The notes beneath the pieces are model-generated. The model searched no databases, was not told the DNA's origin, and worked only from the letters and a program-made list of their open reading frames with translations. The translations under genes and the position numbers were made by a program. Positions 27,340 to 36,538 of a DNA stretch of 64,000 bases are shown one piece after another. How positions within the stretch are numbered: the first letter of the stretch is position 1; each line of letters starts with the position of its first letter. This DNA comes from an uncultured Clostridia bacterium (GTDB lineage Bacteria > Bacillota > Clostridia > Christensenellales > UBA1242): contig CALWGY010000007.1 in the NCBI GenBank assembly GCA_944380265.1, positions 1-64,000 on the forward strand, given 5' to 3'.

Positions 27340-27759
27340 TTACAACTTTATCATCTGTCCAATAAACAATTTTTCAGTTTTTAAATTGTTCTTTTTAATA
27401 ATTTCTTCCTTGCTTACGTTAAATTTGGAGCAAATTGAATTTAATGTATCAAGCACACCAACAACAAAAATTTCGTTGTTTTTTGGTTTAAACAAACACA
27501 CCGGTTCTTTTGAGTTGTTGCAATATAACCCCAACTTTGAAAAGTTGCTTTTAACACTTTCAGCATTCCCTTTAAAAACAAATTCTCGCTTTAAATTTGC
27601 AATAATTTTAAATTCTGTTTTTTGTTCGGGAATTTCGAGCACACTTGGCAAGTTATTTGTTATGTTGTTGTGTTTAATAAGTTGTGAGGCACTAACATTA
27701 AATTTTTGTGCAATGCTTTCAATTGTGTCAAATTTTTCAACATTATATAAAATTTTCAT
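27340..27759 (-). CDS. protein with two LysM domains, no signal peptide
   Basis: About 139 residues with LysM domains at each end: ILYNVEKFDTIESIAQKFNVSASQLIKHNN and FVVGVLDTLNSICSKFNVSKEEIIKKNNL-TEKLFIGQMIKL. LysM binds peptidoglycan or chitin-like glycans. There is no signal peptide, which is typical of LysM proteins acting on the spore coat or cortex (inference), given the sporulation genes nearby. The start is ATG 27759, chosen because ggag lies 9 nt upstream; an ATG at 27774 overlaps that site. Confidence 0.8.
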   Translation of the reverse strand: MKILYNVEKFDTIESIAQKFNVSASQLIKHNNITNNLPSVLEIPEQKTEFKIIANLKREFVFKGNAESVKSNFSKLGLYCNNSKEPVCLFKPKNNEIFVVGVLDTLNSICSKFNVSKEEIIKKNNLKTEKLFIGQMIKL

Positions 27760-27882
27760 AAAACACTTCTCCATTATAAAATATATATGCCATTATTAAA
27801 AATTTTTTGATTTTTTTATTTTAATTTGTCAAGTTTAGGAACTTTTAATAATAAACATATAAAAAAGTTTTGAGGTGTAAAC

Positions 27883-29421
27883 ATTAAATCTTTATTTAAA
27901 GCAGTTGCAGTTTTAACCATATTTTCCGTTTTAACACGGTTTTTAGGCTTTATTTTTAAAATATTTTTGTCCAGAACCATTTCAACCGAACTACTTGGAG
28001 TTTACTCAATTGTAACAAGTGTTTTTATGGTTTTTGTAACCATTTTAAACTCTGGACTACCCTTGGCTGTTTCAAAATCTACAACAATTAATTTTGAAAA
28101 AGATTCCAAAAAAAGTAATGGTTCGGTTTCTAGTGCATTAATTATTAGTTTAATAATATGTGCGTTAATTTTAATTGTAATTCTACTTGGAAAACCACTA
28201 CTTGAATCATATTTTGAAGATAACAACGCGTATCTTTTTCTTCTTTTAATGTTACCAGCAATAATTTTTACTGGCGTTTACACGCCTTTTAAAGGTTATT
28301 TGTGGGGAAGAGAAAAGTTTTTTCATGTTAGTTTGGTAGAATTTATTGAACAAATCATTAGAATTATTACATACTTTGTTTGTTTTTACTTGTTCTCATT
28401 TTCAAACAACCTGTTCCCAGCAGGAATTTCGGTTAGTGTTGCATGCGTTTTAAGCACAATTGTTGGAATTATTATTTTTCATTCCTTAAAAGGTCGTCTG
28501 CAAAGCCCAAAAACATGCTTTAAACCAATTTTAAAGTCATCTGCACCAATAACACTTGTTAGGCTTGCAACAAGCCTTATGCAACCATTTATGGCGTTTT
28601 TGCTGCCTTTAAGGCTTGTGCAAGTGGGGTTTACTAGCGAACAAGCCCTAAGCCAACTTGGAATTGCTATGGGAATGACCATGCCCTTGCTTTCCATCCC
28701 ATCAACCATAATTGGGTCACTTGCCATGGCAATAATTCCAAATTTAACAAGTTTGAATAATGAACATGACACATTAAAACTTAAAAAACAAATTTCATTA
28801 TCCATAACATTCACTCTTTGTTGTTCGTTTATTGTAATTCCATTTTTTATTGCTCTTGGTGAACCAGTTTGTTTGTTTTTGTTTGACAACATAACTGCCG
28901 GAACTTATTTAAAAGATGCTTGTTGGTTAATAATTCCAATGGGTGTTTCGCAAATTACAACATCAATTTTAAACAGTTTAAATTTGGAAGTTAAAACATT
29001 TAAGTATTATTTATATAGTTGCGTAATTTTATTTTTATCAATTTTAATTTTGCCAAAATATGTTGGAATTTATGCCCTACTTTATGGAATGGGACTAAGC
29101 ACACTTTTAATTGCTGTTTTAAACATTATTAAAATTAACAAAACAATTGGAGCAAGCAAAACATATTTAGGAATAATTTTAAAACTTATAATAATAACAA
29201 TTCCAACTGTGTTTTTAACAAAATGGATTTATAATTTAAGTGTTTTGTTCTTCCCAAGAATTGTAAGTTTAATTTTGTGTGGTGGAATTAGTGTTATTGC
29301 TTTCACGGTTTTAATGGCAGTGTTTAGTATTATTGATGTTCAATATTTTAAAATCATATATAAAGTTAAAATTAAGGAATTTAAAAATAAAAATAGAAAA
29401 TTAAAAAGCAAAAAAACATAA
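27883..29421 (+). CDS. SpoVB/MurJ-like MOP-superfamily flippase, probable ATT start
   Basis: A roughly 512-residue membrane protein of the polysaccharide-exporter (SpoVB/RfbX) group, with about 12-14 helices; conserved features include SRTISTELLGVYSIV, the AVSKSTTINF segment and APITLVRLATSLMQPF. Such proteins move lipid-linked peptidoglycan or polysaccharide precursors. ATG, GTG and TTG starts leave out the first helix: the first is TTG at 27967. The homologous N-terminus (KSLFKAVAVLTIFSVLTRFLGF) continues upstream to an ATT at 27883 exactly 7 nt after gaggtg, so translation probably starts there. A terminator overlaps the stop. Confidence 0.8.
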   Translation: MKSLFKAVAVLTIFSVLTRFLGFIFKIFLSRTISTELLGVYSIVTSVFMVFVTILNSGLPLAVSKSTTINFEKDSKKSNGSVSSALIISLIICALILIVILLGKPLLESYFEDNNAYLFLLLMLPAIIFTGVYTPFKGYLWGREKFFHVSLVEFIEQIIRIITYFVCFYLFSFSNNLFPAGISVSVACVLSTIVGIIIFHSLKGRLQSPKTCFKPILKSSAPITLVRLATSLMQPFMAFLLPLRLVQVGFTSEQALSQLGIAMGMTMPLLSIPSTIIGSLAMAIIPNLTSLNNEHDTLKLKKQISLSITFTLCCSFIVIPFFIALGEPVCLFLFDNITAGTYLKDACWLIIPMGVSQITTSILNSLNLEVKTFKYYLYSCVILFLSILILPKYVGIYALLYGMGLSTLLIAVLNIIKINKTIGASKTYLGIILKLIIITIPTVFLTKWIYNLSVLFFPRIVSLILCGGISVIAFTVLMAVFSIIDVQYFKIIYKVKIKEFKNKNRKLKSKKT

Positions 29422-29441
29422 CTTAAACGTTATGTTTTTTT
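29409..29441 (+). terminator. intrinsic terminator overlapping the stop codon
   Basis: Stem aaaacataac/gttatgtttt with T-run; the TAA stop of the flippase gene lies in its left arm. Confidence 0.8.
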
Positions 29442-29469
29442 AGTTTGTTTAAAGAATAAAAATTTTTAA

Positions 29470-30207
29470 ATGTTAAAAAATATTAATATGACATACACAT
29501 TAATAACACGAAGCATTGTAATTTACTTTTTGGTTTTCATTTTGCTTAGAATTATGGGCAAACGCCAAATTGGCGAAATGCAACCCTTTGAACTGGTTAT
29601 AACACTTATTATTGCCGACCTTGCAACCATTCCAATGGCAGAAACCGCCTTGCCACTGGTTCATGGCATAATTCCAATTGTAACACTTGCAATAATTCAC
29701 TTTGCCCTAACCTTTTTAAGCATGAAAAGTTTGTTTTTTAGAAAACTGATTAATGGCAAACCAATAATTGTTGTTAACCCAAACGGAGTAGATTACGAAG
29801 CTTTACGAAAACTTAATATGAACTTTAACGACCTTATGGAAAACTTGCGTGGTTGTGGATATTTTAACTTAGAAGAAGTTTTGTATGCAATTATGCAAAC
29901 AAACGGCACCTTAACAGTTTTGCCACGTGCACCATATGCTCCGCTTAATGCAAACAACGCAAAAATTGATGTTGAGCCAAGCAGTTTGCCAATAATTTTG
30001 ATTAGCGAAGGAAAACCTGTTAAGGAAAATTTGAAACTTGCAAAACTTGAACAAAGTTTTTTAGATGAACAAATCAAAAATGCAAAACTAAACCCAGATG
30101 ACGTTATTTTTGCACAAATAAACAGCCAAGGCAAAATGTATATTCAACCAAAAAACGAAAGTTTTGTTGTTATTGAAACTAACTACAAAGGAGAAGGAAA
30201 CTGGTGA
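29470..30207 (+). CDS. YetF-like DUF421 membrane protein
   Basis: A 245-residue protein with three N-terminal membrane helices and the DUF421 motif RIMGKRQIGEMQPFELVITLIIADLA, then a soluble YetF-type domain (PIIVVNPNGVDYEALRKLNMNFNDLMENLR, then LEEVLYAIMQTNGTLTVLPR). YetF-type proteins are linked to spore or envelope biology in Bacillus but lack a firm activity. No good ribosome site precedes ATG 29470 or the in-frame ATG 29488, so the start is uncertain. The 3' end overlaps the next gene by 4 nt. Confidence 0.85.
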   Translation: MLKNINMTYTLITRSIVIYFLVFILLRIMGKRQIGEMQPFELVITLIIADLATIPMAETALPLVHGIIPIVTLAIIHFALTFLSMKSLFFRKLINGKPIIVVNPNGVDYEALRKLNMNFNDLMENLRGCGYFNLEEVLYAIMQTNGTLTVLPRAPYAPLNANNAKIDVEPSSLPIILISEGKPVKENLKLAKLEQSFLDEQIKNAKLNPDDVIFAQINSQGKMYIQPKNESFVVIETNYKGEGNW

Positions 30208-30590
30208 AACGAACAATTACAATTGTGGTTTTGTTTGTTTTGTTAATAGTTTTGGCAACTTACGAACTTGTTATGGTTGACAAAATTATAACAAAACTTG
30301 ATAACTTAACTTTAACCATTCAAACAGAAATAAAAAACAACAAAGATGACATCACTGTTGCCACAAATAGCATAACAGAAACAAAAAGTTTTTGGGACAA
30401 ACACGAAGATAATTTGTGTTTAATGTTTAACCACAAGGATTTAAGCACCATAACCGACACACTTTCAAGGCTGTTAAGTTACGCAGAAAATAACGATTAC
30501 GACAACGCCATTGTTGAAGCAAATTTACTTAAAGAATATTCCGAAAAGAACCGACACATAATGGGATTTAACATGCAAAACTTTTTGTAG
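30204..30590 (+). CDS. DUF4363-like membrane-anchored protein
   Basis: A 128-residue protein with an N-terminal membrane helix (TITIVVLFVLLIVLATYELV) and an extracellular helical domain with W (SFWDKHEDNLCLMFNHKDLSTI). This matches DUF4363, which often lies directly after a DUF421 gene in Clostridia. The start is GTG at 30204, overlapping the upstream stop by 4 nt, with ggag about 10 nt upstream. The pair probably works together in the envelope; the function is unknown. Confidence 0.8.
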   Translation: MKRTITIVVLFVLLIVLATYELVMVDKIITKLDNLTLTIQTEIKNNKDDITVATNSITETKSFWDKHEDNLCLMFNHKDLSTITDTLSRLLSYAENNDYDNAIVEANLLKEYSEKNRHIMGFNMQNFL

Positions 30591-30603
30591 AAACAATGTA
30601 GCA

Positions 30604-30685
30604 AACTGCGATGTTAAAATTTTACAGAAGTAAAATTTTAAAAAAATTCTAACGAATTTTTGTGCTTTCGCACAACATCGCAGTT
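30604..30685. repeat. 82-bp four-way-junction palindromic element
   Basis: A perfect 12-bp closing stem (aactgcgatgtt at 30604-30615 with aacatcgcagtt at 30674-30685) encloses three hairpins packed end to end: 30616-30625/30630-30639 (10 bp, agaa loop), 30642-30649/30654-30661 (8 bp, taac loop) and 30662-30665/30670-30673 (4-5 bp, tttc loop). Almost every base is paired. The strand is not defined, since the structure works both ways. It lies 14 bp after a gene stop. It may be a small mobile (MITE/REP-like) repeat or a structured RNA. Confidence 0.85.
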
Positions 30686-30691
30686 AAATAA

Positions 30692-30720
30692 ACATAAGTT
30701 GTGCTCACTTATTTTTTTAA
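30692..30720 (+). terminator. terminator of the DUF421-DUF4363 operon
   Basis: Hairpin ataagt/acttat followed by seven T residues. Confidence 0.65.
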
Positions 30721-30787
30721 ATTATTTACTTTCAAATTTCAATAATACAAATTATGCTTAAAACTTAATAAATTTTGTTTATAAAAA

Positions 30788-30822
30788 CAAAAAAAAGTGT
30801 AACAACATAATTACACTTTTTT
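30788..30822 (-). terminator. intrinsic terminator
   Basis: Stem aagtgtaa/ttacactt with A- and T-runs, downstream of the minus-strand membrane-protein gene. Confidence 0.8.
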
Positions 30823-30878
30823 TATTAATATTTTTAATTTTTTACTTAATTGTTTTCAAACTTTTTTTTAAGTTATGC

Positions 30879-31403
30879 TTATTCTTCAAAAATTGCATTT
30901 CTGTAAAGTTTATCATTAATTAAGTACATACTCATTTGATAAGTTGAAAGCACTGCCAAAACAAACATAATTGGCACAATGTATATGGTTTCAACATTAA
31001 ATTTTAAAATTTGCATAACAACAACTGCAATTAAGCATGCAACAATTAAAACAGCACAAATAATACTAAAAATTGTTGTTCCATTAAGTTTGCTTTTTGG
31101 ATTTATTTCCAATGCATTTTTATAGGTGTAAAAACCATTTTCAATAATTTCGGCTTTTGCTTTAACGTTTAATTTGTAATCTTTAACCAAAACAAATAAG
31201 TAGAAAATTGCAATTAATATGCCAATGCCTGCAAACAAATATAAATTGTAATCGCTAATTTTTTCGATTATTCCAAACACAATAACGCCCAAACTTGCCA
31301 AAATTGAAATGCCAAACAACACAAAATATAAAATTGCTAAACTAATTTTTCGTTGAACTAAGTTTAACGATTTTTTTTCAATAACTATTTCAGAAACAAA
31401 CAT
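30879..31403 (-). CDS. four-helix membrane protein of unknown function
   Basis: I do not recognise this 174-residue protein. It has four hydrophobic segments arranged as two pairs (about 22-42 and 50-72; then 110-132 and 137-158), with a polar central stretch between the pairs (KAKAEIIENGFYTYKNALEINPK). No catalytic motif is visible. The start is ATG 31403, selected because ggagggg lies 4 nt upstream; a TTG at 31415 is in frame but overlaps it. It follows uvrA by about 45 bp in the opposite order (upstream), but has its own leader. Confidence 0.75.
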   Translation of the reverse strand: MFVSEIVIEKKSLNLVQRKISLAILYFVLFGISILASLGVIVFGIIEKISDYNLYLFAGIGILIAIFYLFVLVKDYKLNVKAKAEIIENGFYTYKNALEINPKSKLNGTTIFSIICAVLIVACLIAVVVMQILKFNVETIYIVPIMFVLAVLSTYQMSMYLINDKLYRNAIFEE

Positions 31404-31459
31404 TTTCCCCTCCAAAAATTAAAATGTTTTTTCATTACATAGTAAGTATAACATAAAAC

Positions 31460-34276
31460 TTATTTTTTTAGGTAGGGTTTTAAGTATTTTCCTGTAATAC
31501 TTTTTGAATTTTTACAAATTTCTTCTGGCGTGCCATATGCCACAACTTGTCCGCCCTGGTCGCCACCTTCTGGTCCTAAATCAATAATGTAATCGGCAAT
31601 TTTAATAACATCCAAATTGTGTTCAATAATAACAATTGTGTTACCATTTGCAACAAGTTTGTTTAAAATTTTAATAAGCTTGTCAACGTCATACATAGAA
31701 AGTCCTGTTGTTGGTTCATCTAAAATGTATAACGATTTTCCAGTGCTACGTTTGCTTAATTCTGTTGCAAGTTTAACCCTTTGAGCTTCACCACCACTAA
31801 GTTCGGTTGCTGGTTGTCCAAGTTTAATATAACCCAAACCAACATCATAAAGTGTTTGAAGTTTGTTTTTAATTTTTGGAACATTTTCAAAAAATTCAAC
31901 TGCTTCCGCAATGGTCATTTCCAAAACATCATAAATGCTTTTGCCTTTATACTTAACTTCCAATGTTTCTTTATTATATCTTTTTCCACCGCAAACATCA
32001 CAAGTAACATAAACATCAGGCAAAAAGAACATTTCAATTTTGTTAATTCCTGCTCCCGAACAATTTTCGCACCTGCCACCAGCAATGTTAAAACTAAATC
32101 TGCCAGAACTGTAACCGCGCTCTTTTGCATCAGTTGTTTTGCTAAACAGTTCCCTAATGTCGGTAAACACATTTGTGTAAGTTGCCGGGTTACTGCGTGG
32201 GGTTCTGCCAATTGGGCTTTGGTCGATGTTAATAACTTTGTCAAGTTTGTCTAAGTTGTTAATTTGTTTATATTTTCCTTCAATTAAACTGCTTTTGTTT
32301 AAAATGTTGCTTGCTGCTGGATACAAAATTTCGTTAATTAAACTACTTTTTCCACTGCCAGAAACACCTGTTATTGCAGTTATAACACCAATTGGAATGT
32401 TAACATCAACATTTTTTAAGTTATTTTGTTTTGCACCTTTAATTTCAATGAAACCTTTTTCAATTTTGCGTCTGTTTGAAGGTGTTTCAATTTTTAATTT
32501 TCCACTTAAATATTGTCCTGTTATGCTTCTTGGTTCATCAATTAAATTTTGCACACTGCCAGTTGCAACAACTTCTCCGCCATGAACGCCAGCATATGGA
32601 CCAATGTCAACAATGTAATCTGCTGCCCTAATTGTGTCTTCATCGTGCTCAACAACAATAACAGTGTTGTCTAAATCTCGCAAGTTTTTAAGTGTTGCTA
32701 AAAGTCTATCATTATCGCGTTGATGAAGCCCAATGCTTGGTTCATCTAAAATATATAAAACTCCTGTTAATCCACTTCCAATTTGTGTTGCAAGCCTAAT
32801 TCGCTGTGCTTCGCCACCACTAAGCGTGCTTGCCGAGCGCGAAAGTGTTAAATAATTTAATCCAACATTAATTAAAAAATTAAGTCTTGCATTAATTTCT
32901 TTTAAAATTGGAGCGGCAATTTGCTCTTGAGTTTTTGTTAGTTTTAAACTTTCAATAAATTCCTTAATTTTAACAACAGATAAGTTTGTTAATTCAATTA
33001 TATTTAATTTTTTAATTTTAACATTTAACGCGTCTTGTTTTAATCGTTGCCCATGGCACATATCACAATCAATTTCGGTTAAATATTTGCTTAGTTCGGT
33101 TTTAACAAACTCCGAGTTTGTTTCCCTATATCGTCTTTCAAGGTTTGGAATTATTCCTTCAAACTTCATAGGTGTGGTTTTTTCTTGCCCTTTATATCTG
33201 TAAGTAACATCAATTTTTTCACCTTTTGTGCCATACAAAATCATATCAATCATTTCGCGTGGTAAATCTTTAATTGGTGTGTTTAAACTAGCATTAAACA
33301 ACTTGGCAACCGACCTAAAAAGCATTTTGCACATGGAATTTTCATATGCCCAACTTGCAGCATTAATTCCACCTTCGGCAATGCTTAGATTTCTGTTTTT
33401 AATAATTTTGTTTTCATCCATTATTTGTCTAAAACCAAGCCCACTGCAACCAGGACATGCACCAAAAGGTGTGTTAAAACTGAAAAGCCTTGGTGCAATT
33501 TCTTCAATGCTATATCCGCAAGTTGGACAACTGTGATTTGTGCTGTAAAGCGTTTCTTCACCATTTGCTTCAACAATAACAATTCCATTTGTAAGTTTTA
33601 ATGCTGTTTCCAAACTTTCAGAAAGCCTAGTGTTAATTTCTGGTTTTATAACCAACCTGTCAATAACCAAATAAATGTTGTGTTTAATGTTTTTATCTAG
33701 CGAAATTTCCTCATCTAACATATAGTTTTCGCCATCAATTTTTGCACGCAAATAACCGTTTTTTAAATAGTCCGCAAGTTCCTTTGCAAAAGTTCCTTTT
33801 TTGCCACGAACAACTGGCGCAGTTATAACAATTTTTGTTCCTTCTTCCAAACTTAGCACTTGGTCAATTATGTTATCAATTGTTTGTGTGGAAATTGGTT
33901 TGTTGCAATTTGGACAATATGGCGTGCCAATGTGAGCATACAAAAGCCTTAAATAATCATAAATTTCCGTAACAGTTCCAACTGTGCTTCGTGGATTGTG
34001 TGAAGTTGTTTTTTGGTCAATTGAAATGCTTGGACTAAGCCCATCAATTATGTCAACATCTGGTTTGTGCATTTGACCCAAAAACATTCTGGCATAACTC
34101 GACAAACTTTCAATGTATCTTCGTTGTCCTTCTGCAAAAATTGTGTCGAAAGCCAGTGTGCTTTTTCCACTGCCAGAAACACCAGTGAAAACAACCAACT
34201 TGCCACGTGGAATTGTTAAATTAATATTTTTTAAATTGTTTTCTCTTGCCCCTTTAATAACAATATCTCTTAACAT
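31460..34276 (-). CDS. uvrA: excinuclease ABC subunit A
   Basis: A full-length 938-residue UvrA, the damage-recognition ATPase of nucleotide excision repair. It has Walker A GVSGSGKST near residue 31, the zinc modules CPNCNKPI and CPTCGYSI (first ABC half), SLSGGEAQRIRLA-type signatures (TLSGGEAQRIRLATQIG and ELSGGEAQRVKLATELS), a second Walker A GVSGSGKSS and the zinc finger C.NCSGAG..CDVCGGKRY. It lies 2 nt after uvrB, so the two are cotranscribed. ATG at 34276 has aagga upstream. Probably in the SOS regulon through the uvrB promoter. Confidence 0.98.
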   Translation of the reverse strand: MLRDIVIKGARENNLKNINLTIPRGKLVVFTGVSGSGKSTLAFDTIFAEGQRRYIESLSSYARMFLGQMHKPDVDIIDGLSPSISIDQKTTSHNPRSTVGTVTEIYDYLRLLYAHIGTPYCPNCNKPISTQTIDNIIDQVLSLEEGTKIVITAPVVRGKKGTFAKELADYLKNGYLRAKIDGENYMLDEEISLDKNIKHNIYLVIDRLVIKPEINTRLSESLETALKLTNGIVIVEANGEETLYSTNHSCPTCGYSIEEIAPRLFSFNTPFGACPGCSGLGFRQIMDENKIIKNRNLSIAEGGINAASWAYENSMCKMLFRSVAKLFNASLNTPIKDLPREMIDMILYGTKGEKIDVTYRYKGQEKTTPMKFEGIIPNLERRYRETNSEFVKTELSKYLTEIDCDMCHGQRLKQDALNVKIKKLNIIELTNLSVVKIKEFIESLKLTKTQEQIAAPILKEINARLNFLINVGLNYLTLSRSASTLSGGEAQRIRLATQIGSGLTGVLYILDEPSIGLHQRDNDRLLATLKNLRDLDNTVIVVEHDEDTIRAADYIVDIGPYAGVHGGEVVATGSVQNLIDEPRSITGQYLSGKLKIETPSNRRKIEKGFIEIKGAKQNNLKNVDVNIPIGVITAITGVSGSGKSSLINEILYPAASNILNKSSLIEGKYKQINNLDKLDKVINIDQSPIGRTPRSNPATYTNVFTDIRELFSKTTDAKERGYSSGRFSFNIAGGRCENCSGAGINKIEMFFLPDVYVTCDVCGGKRYNKETLEVKYKGKSIYDVLEMTIAEAVEFFENVPKIKNKLQTLYDVGLGYIKLGQPATELSGGEAQRVKLATELSKRSTGKSLYILDEPTTGLSMYDVDKLIKILNKLVANGNTIVIIEHNLDVIKIADYIIDLGPEGGDQGGQVVAYGTPEEICKNSKSITGKYLKPYLKK

Positions 34277-34278
34277 GT

Positions 34279-36240
34279 TTAATCCTTTTTGTTTAGTTGT
34301 TTTTTAAGTTCCGAAATTTCATTCCTTAAAACAATTGCCTGTTCAAAATCCAAACTATCACTTGCAATTTTCATTAGTGCTGTTAACTTATTAATTTCGT
34401 TTGGAATATCCTTTTTGTTAATTTTTGTTTTATGTGTTTCCTTTTTAGTAATTTCAAGCGTGTTTTTAACAGGTTTTATTATTGTTTTTGGTGTTATGTT
34501 GTGAATTTTGTTGTATTCCGACTGAATTTTTCTACGTCTGTTGGTTTCATCAATTGCAACCTTCATGCTGTCGGTTATTGTGTTTGCATACATAATAACC
34601 TTTGCTTCGGCATTTCTGGCAGCACGCCCAATGGTTTGGATAAGTGCCCAACTGCTTCGTAAAAAGCCTTCCTTGTCGGCATCCAAAATGGCAACCAATT
34701 TAACTTCCGGAATATCCAGCCCCTCACGAAGAAGATTAATGCCAATTAACACATCAAACTCTTTAAGCCTTAGCGAGTTTATAATTTCCACACGTTCAAG
34801 TGTGTCGATGTCGCTGTGCAAATATCTAACTTTAATTTTTCGTTCACTTAAATATCCCGTTAAGTTTTCTGCCATTTTTTTGGTTAAAGTTGTAACCAAA
34901 ACACGGCCATTATTTTCAATTGTTTTGTAAATTTCGGTTATTAAATCATCAATTTGTCCATCAATTTTTCTAACAAAAATTTCTGGATCCAAAAGTCCTG
35001 TTGGCCTAATAATTTGTTCAACAATTTGGTCGGAATGTTCCTTTTCATATGGTCCCGGAGTTGCCGAAACAAACACAACTTGATTAAGTTTTTTTTCAAA
35101 TTCCGAAAAATTTAGTGGTCGGTTGTCGTATGCTGCTGGCAACCTGAACCCATAATTTACAAGATTGGTTTTGCGTGATAAGTCACCAGCATACATTCCC
35201 CTAATTTGTGGAATTGTCATATGGCTCTCATCAATAAACACCACAAAATTTTTCTTGAAATAATCAAGCAAAGTGTATGGTGGTTCGCCTGGCTTTCTGC
35301 CATCAAAATATCTTGAATAGTTTTCAATTCCTGAACAATATCCAACTTCTCGCATCATTTCTAAATCATAAAAAACACGTTCCTTAATTCGTTGCGCTTC
35401 AATAAGTTTTCCAGCATCTTCAAATTCCTTAACACGAACCAAGCAATCTTGTTTTATTTGTTCATATGCTTGTTCCAATTTTTCTTGCGTAACGGCATAG
35501 TGGCTTGCAGGCAAAATGAACGCATGGCTTAAAGTTGAAATACGTTTTCCTGTTACAACATCAATTTCCGAAATACTTTCAATTTCATCTCCAAAAAACT
35601 CGAACCTTATTGCAACATCGGAACTGGAAGCGGGAATAACATCTAAAACATCGCCCTTGCTTCTGAATGTTCCACGTTTAAACTCCATTTCGTTTCGAGT
35701 ATATTGCAAACTAAGCAATCGTTTAATAACTGTGTTTCGTTCAATTTGGTCACCAGGTCTTAAACTTATGCACATGCTCGAATAGTTTTCTGGTTCACCC
35801 AAACCATATATGCAACTAACCGATGCAACAACAATAACATCGTTTCGTTCAAACAACGAACATGTTGCTGAGTGCCTAAGTTTGTCAATTTCATCATTGA
35901 TGCTCATATCCTTTTCAATGTATGTGTCGGAACTAACAATGTAGGCTTCTGGCTGATAATAATCGTAATAACTAACAAAATACTCAACTCGATTATGTGG
36001 AAAAAACTCCCTAAACTCGTTGCAAAGTTGGGCTGCCAATGTTTTGTTGTGTGCAATAACCAGTGCCGGCCTATTAATTTTGTTAATTATGTTTGCCATG
36101 GTAAAAGTTTTACCGCTTCCGGTAACACCAAGTAATGTTTGAAACTTTAAACCATCATTAATGCCTTCAACAATTTTGTTAATTGCTTGTGGCTGGTCGC
36201 CTGTTGGCGAATATGGACTAACTAAATCAAATTTTTCCAT
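34279..36240 (-). CDS. uvrB: excinuclease ABC subunit B
   Basis: A 653-residue UvrB, the helicase-like damage-verification subunit. It has Walker A GVTGSGKT (about 39-46), the beta-hairpin segment [12 protein letters not shown], the helicase motif [16 protein letters not shown] and QTIGRAARN, and the C-terminal UVR motif that binds UvrC ([20 protein letters not shown]). ATG at 36240 has aagga 6 nt upstream. The upstream region carries an apparent promoter and two LexA-like boxes, so DNA-damage control is likely. Confidence 0.98.
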   Translation of the reverse strand: MEKFDLVSPYSPTGDQPQAINKIVEGINDGLKFQTLLGVTGSGKTFTMANIINKINRPALVIAHNKTLAAQLCNEFREFFPHNRVEYFVSYYDYYQPEAYIVSSDTYIEKDMSINDEIDKLRHSATCSLFERNDVIVVASVSCIYGLGEPENYSSMCISLRPGDQIERNTVIKRLLSLQYTRNEMEFKRGTFRSKGDVLDVIPASSSDVAIRFEFFGDEIESISEIDVVTGKRISTLSHAFILPASHYAVTQEKLEQAYEQIKQDCLVRVKEFEDAGKLIEAQRIKERVFYDLEMMREVGYCSGIENYSRYFDGRKPGEPPYTLLDYFKKNFVVFIDESHMTIPQIRGMYAGDLSRKTNLVNYGFRLPAAYDNRPLNFSEFEKKLNQVVFVSATPGPYEKEHSDQIVEQIIRPTGLLDPEIFVRKIDGQIDDLITEIYKTIENNGRVLVTTLTKKMAENLTGYLSERKIKVRYLHSDIDTLERVEIINSLRLKEFDVLIGINLLREGLDIPEVKLVAILDADKEGFLRSSWALIQTIGRAARNAEAKVIMYANTITDSMKVAIDETNRRRKIQSEYNKIHNITPKTIIKPVKNTLEITKKETHKTKINKKDIPNEINKLTALMKIASDSLDFEQAIVLRNEISELKKQLNKKD

Positions 36241-36282
36241 GATTCCTTCTTAAATATTATTGTCAAAAATTTTTAAATTTAA

Positions 36283-36296
36283 CAAACATATGTTTT
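36283..36296. promoter_or_regulatory. LexA/DinR-like box upstream of uvrB (12/14 match)
   Basis: caaacatatgtttt compares with the Gram-positive LexA consensus CGAACRNRYGTTYG at 12 of 14 positions. It is 43 bp before the uvrB start codon. Confidence 0.55.
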
Positions 36297-36459
36297 AATT
36301 TATTTCACTTAAATAATTTTAACATCACATAGTTTGCATTAAACTTAAAAATTTAAATTGTAAAATTAAAACACTAATTGGGGTTAAGTGATTTTTGCAC
36401 GATTAACACCCACCCAACTTTACAATTGTTTTACACATGTACATATAAAAATAATAAAT

Positions 36460-36473
36460 CGAACAAATGTTTT
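36460..36473. promoter_or_regulatory. LexA/DinR-like box at the uvrB promoter (13/14 match)
   Basis: cgaacaaatgtttt matches CGAACRNRYGTTYG at 13 of 14 positions. It lies about 10 bp downstream of the -10 of the best promoter, overlapping the expected start point. It also sits in the loop side of an inverted repeat (ataaatcgaa/ttcgatttat, 36455-36484), which may serve as terminator of the upstream genes. Confidence 0.65.
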
Positions 36474-36482
36474 ATTCGATTT

Positions 36483-36511
36483 ATTATATCATATAACTAA
36501 AATATTGTGAA
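36483..36511 (-). promoter_or_regulatory. uvrBA promoter
   Basis: On the minus strand TTCACA (36506-36511), a 17-nt spacer and TATAAT (36483-36488), with a LexA-like box directly downstream. The leader to uvrB would be about 235 nt. Confidence 0.6.
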
Positions 36512-36538
36512 TATTTTGTATTAAATTTTTGTTAATTT

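Noticed and set aside
27967..29421. TTG 27967 as start of the flippase
   Set aside because: It removes the first membrane helix and lacks a good ribosome site; ATT 27883 with gaggtg is favoured.
36375..36415. imperfect ggggttaagtg hairpin in the uvrB leader
   Set aside because: Stem is short with mismatches; no known riboswitch recognised.
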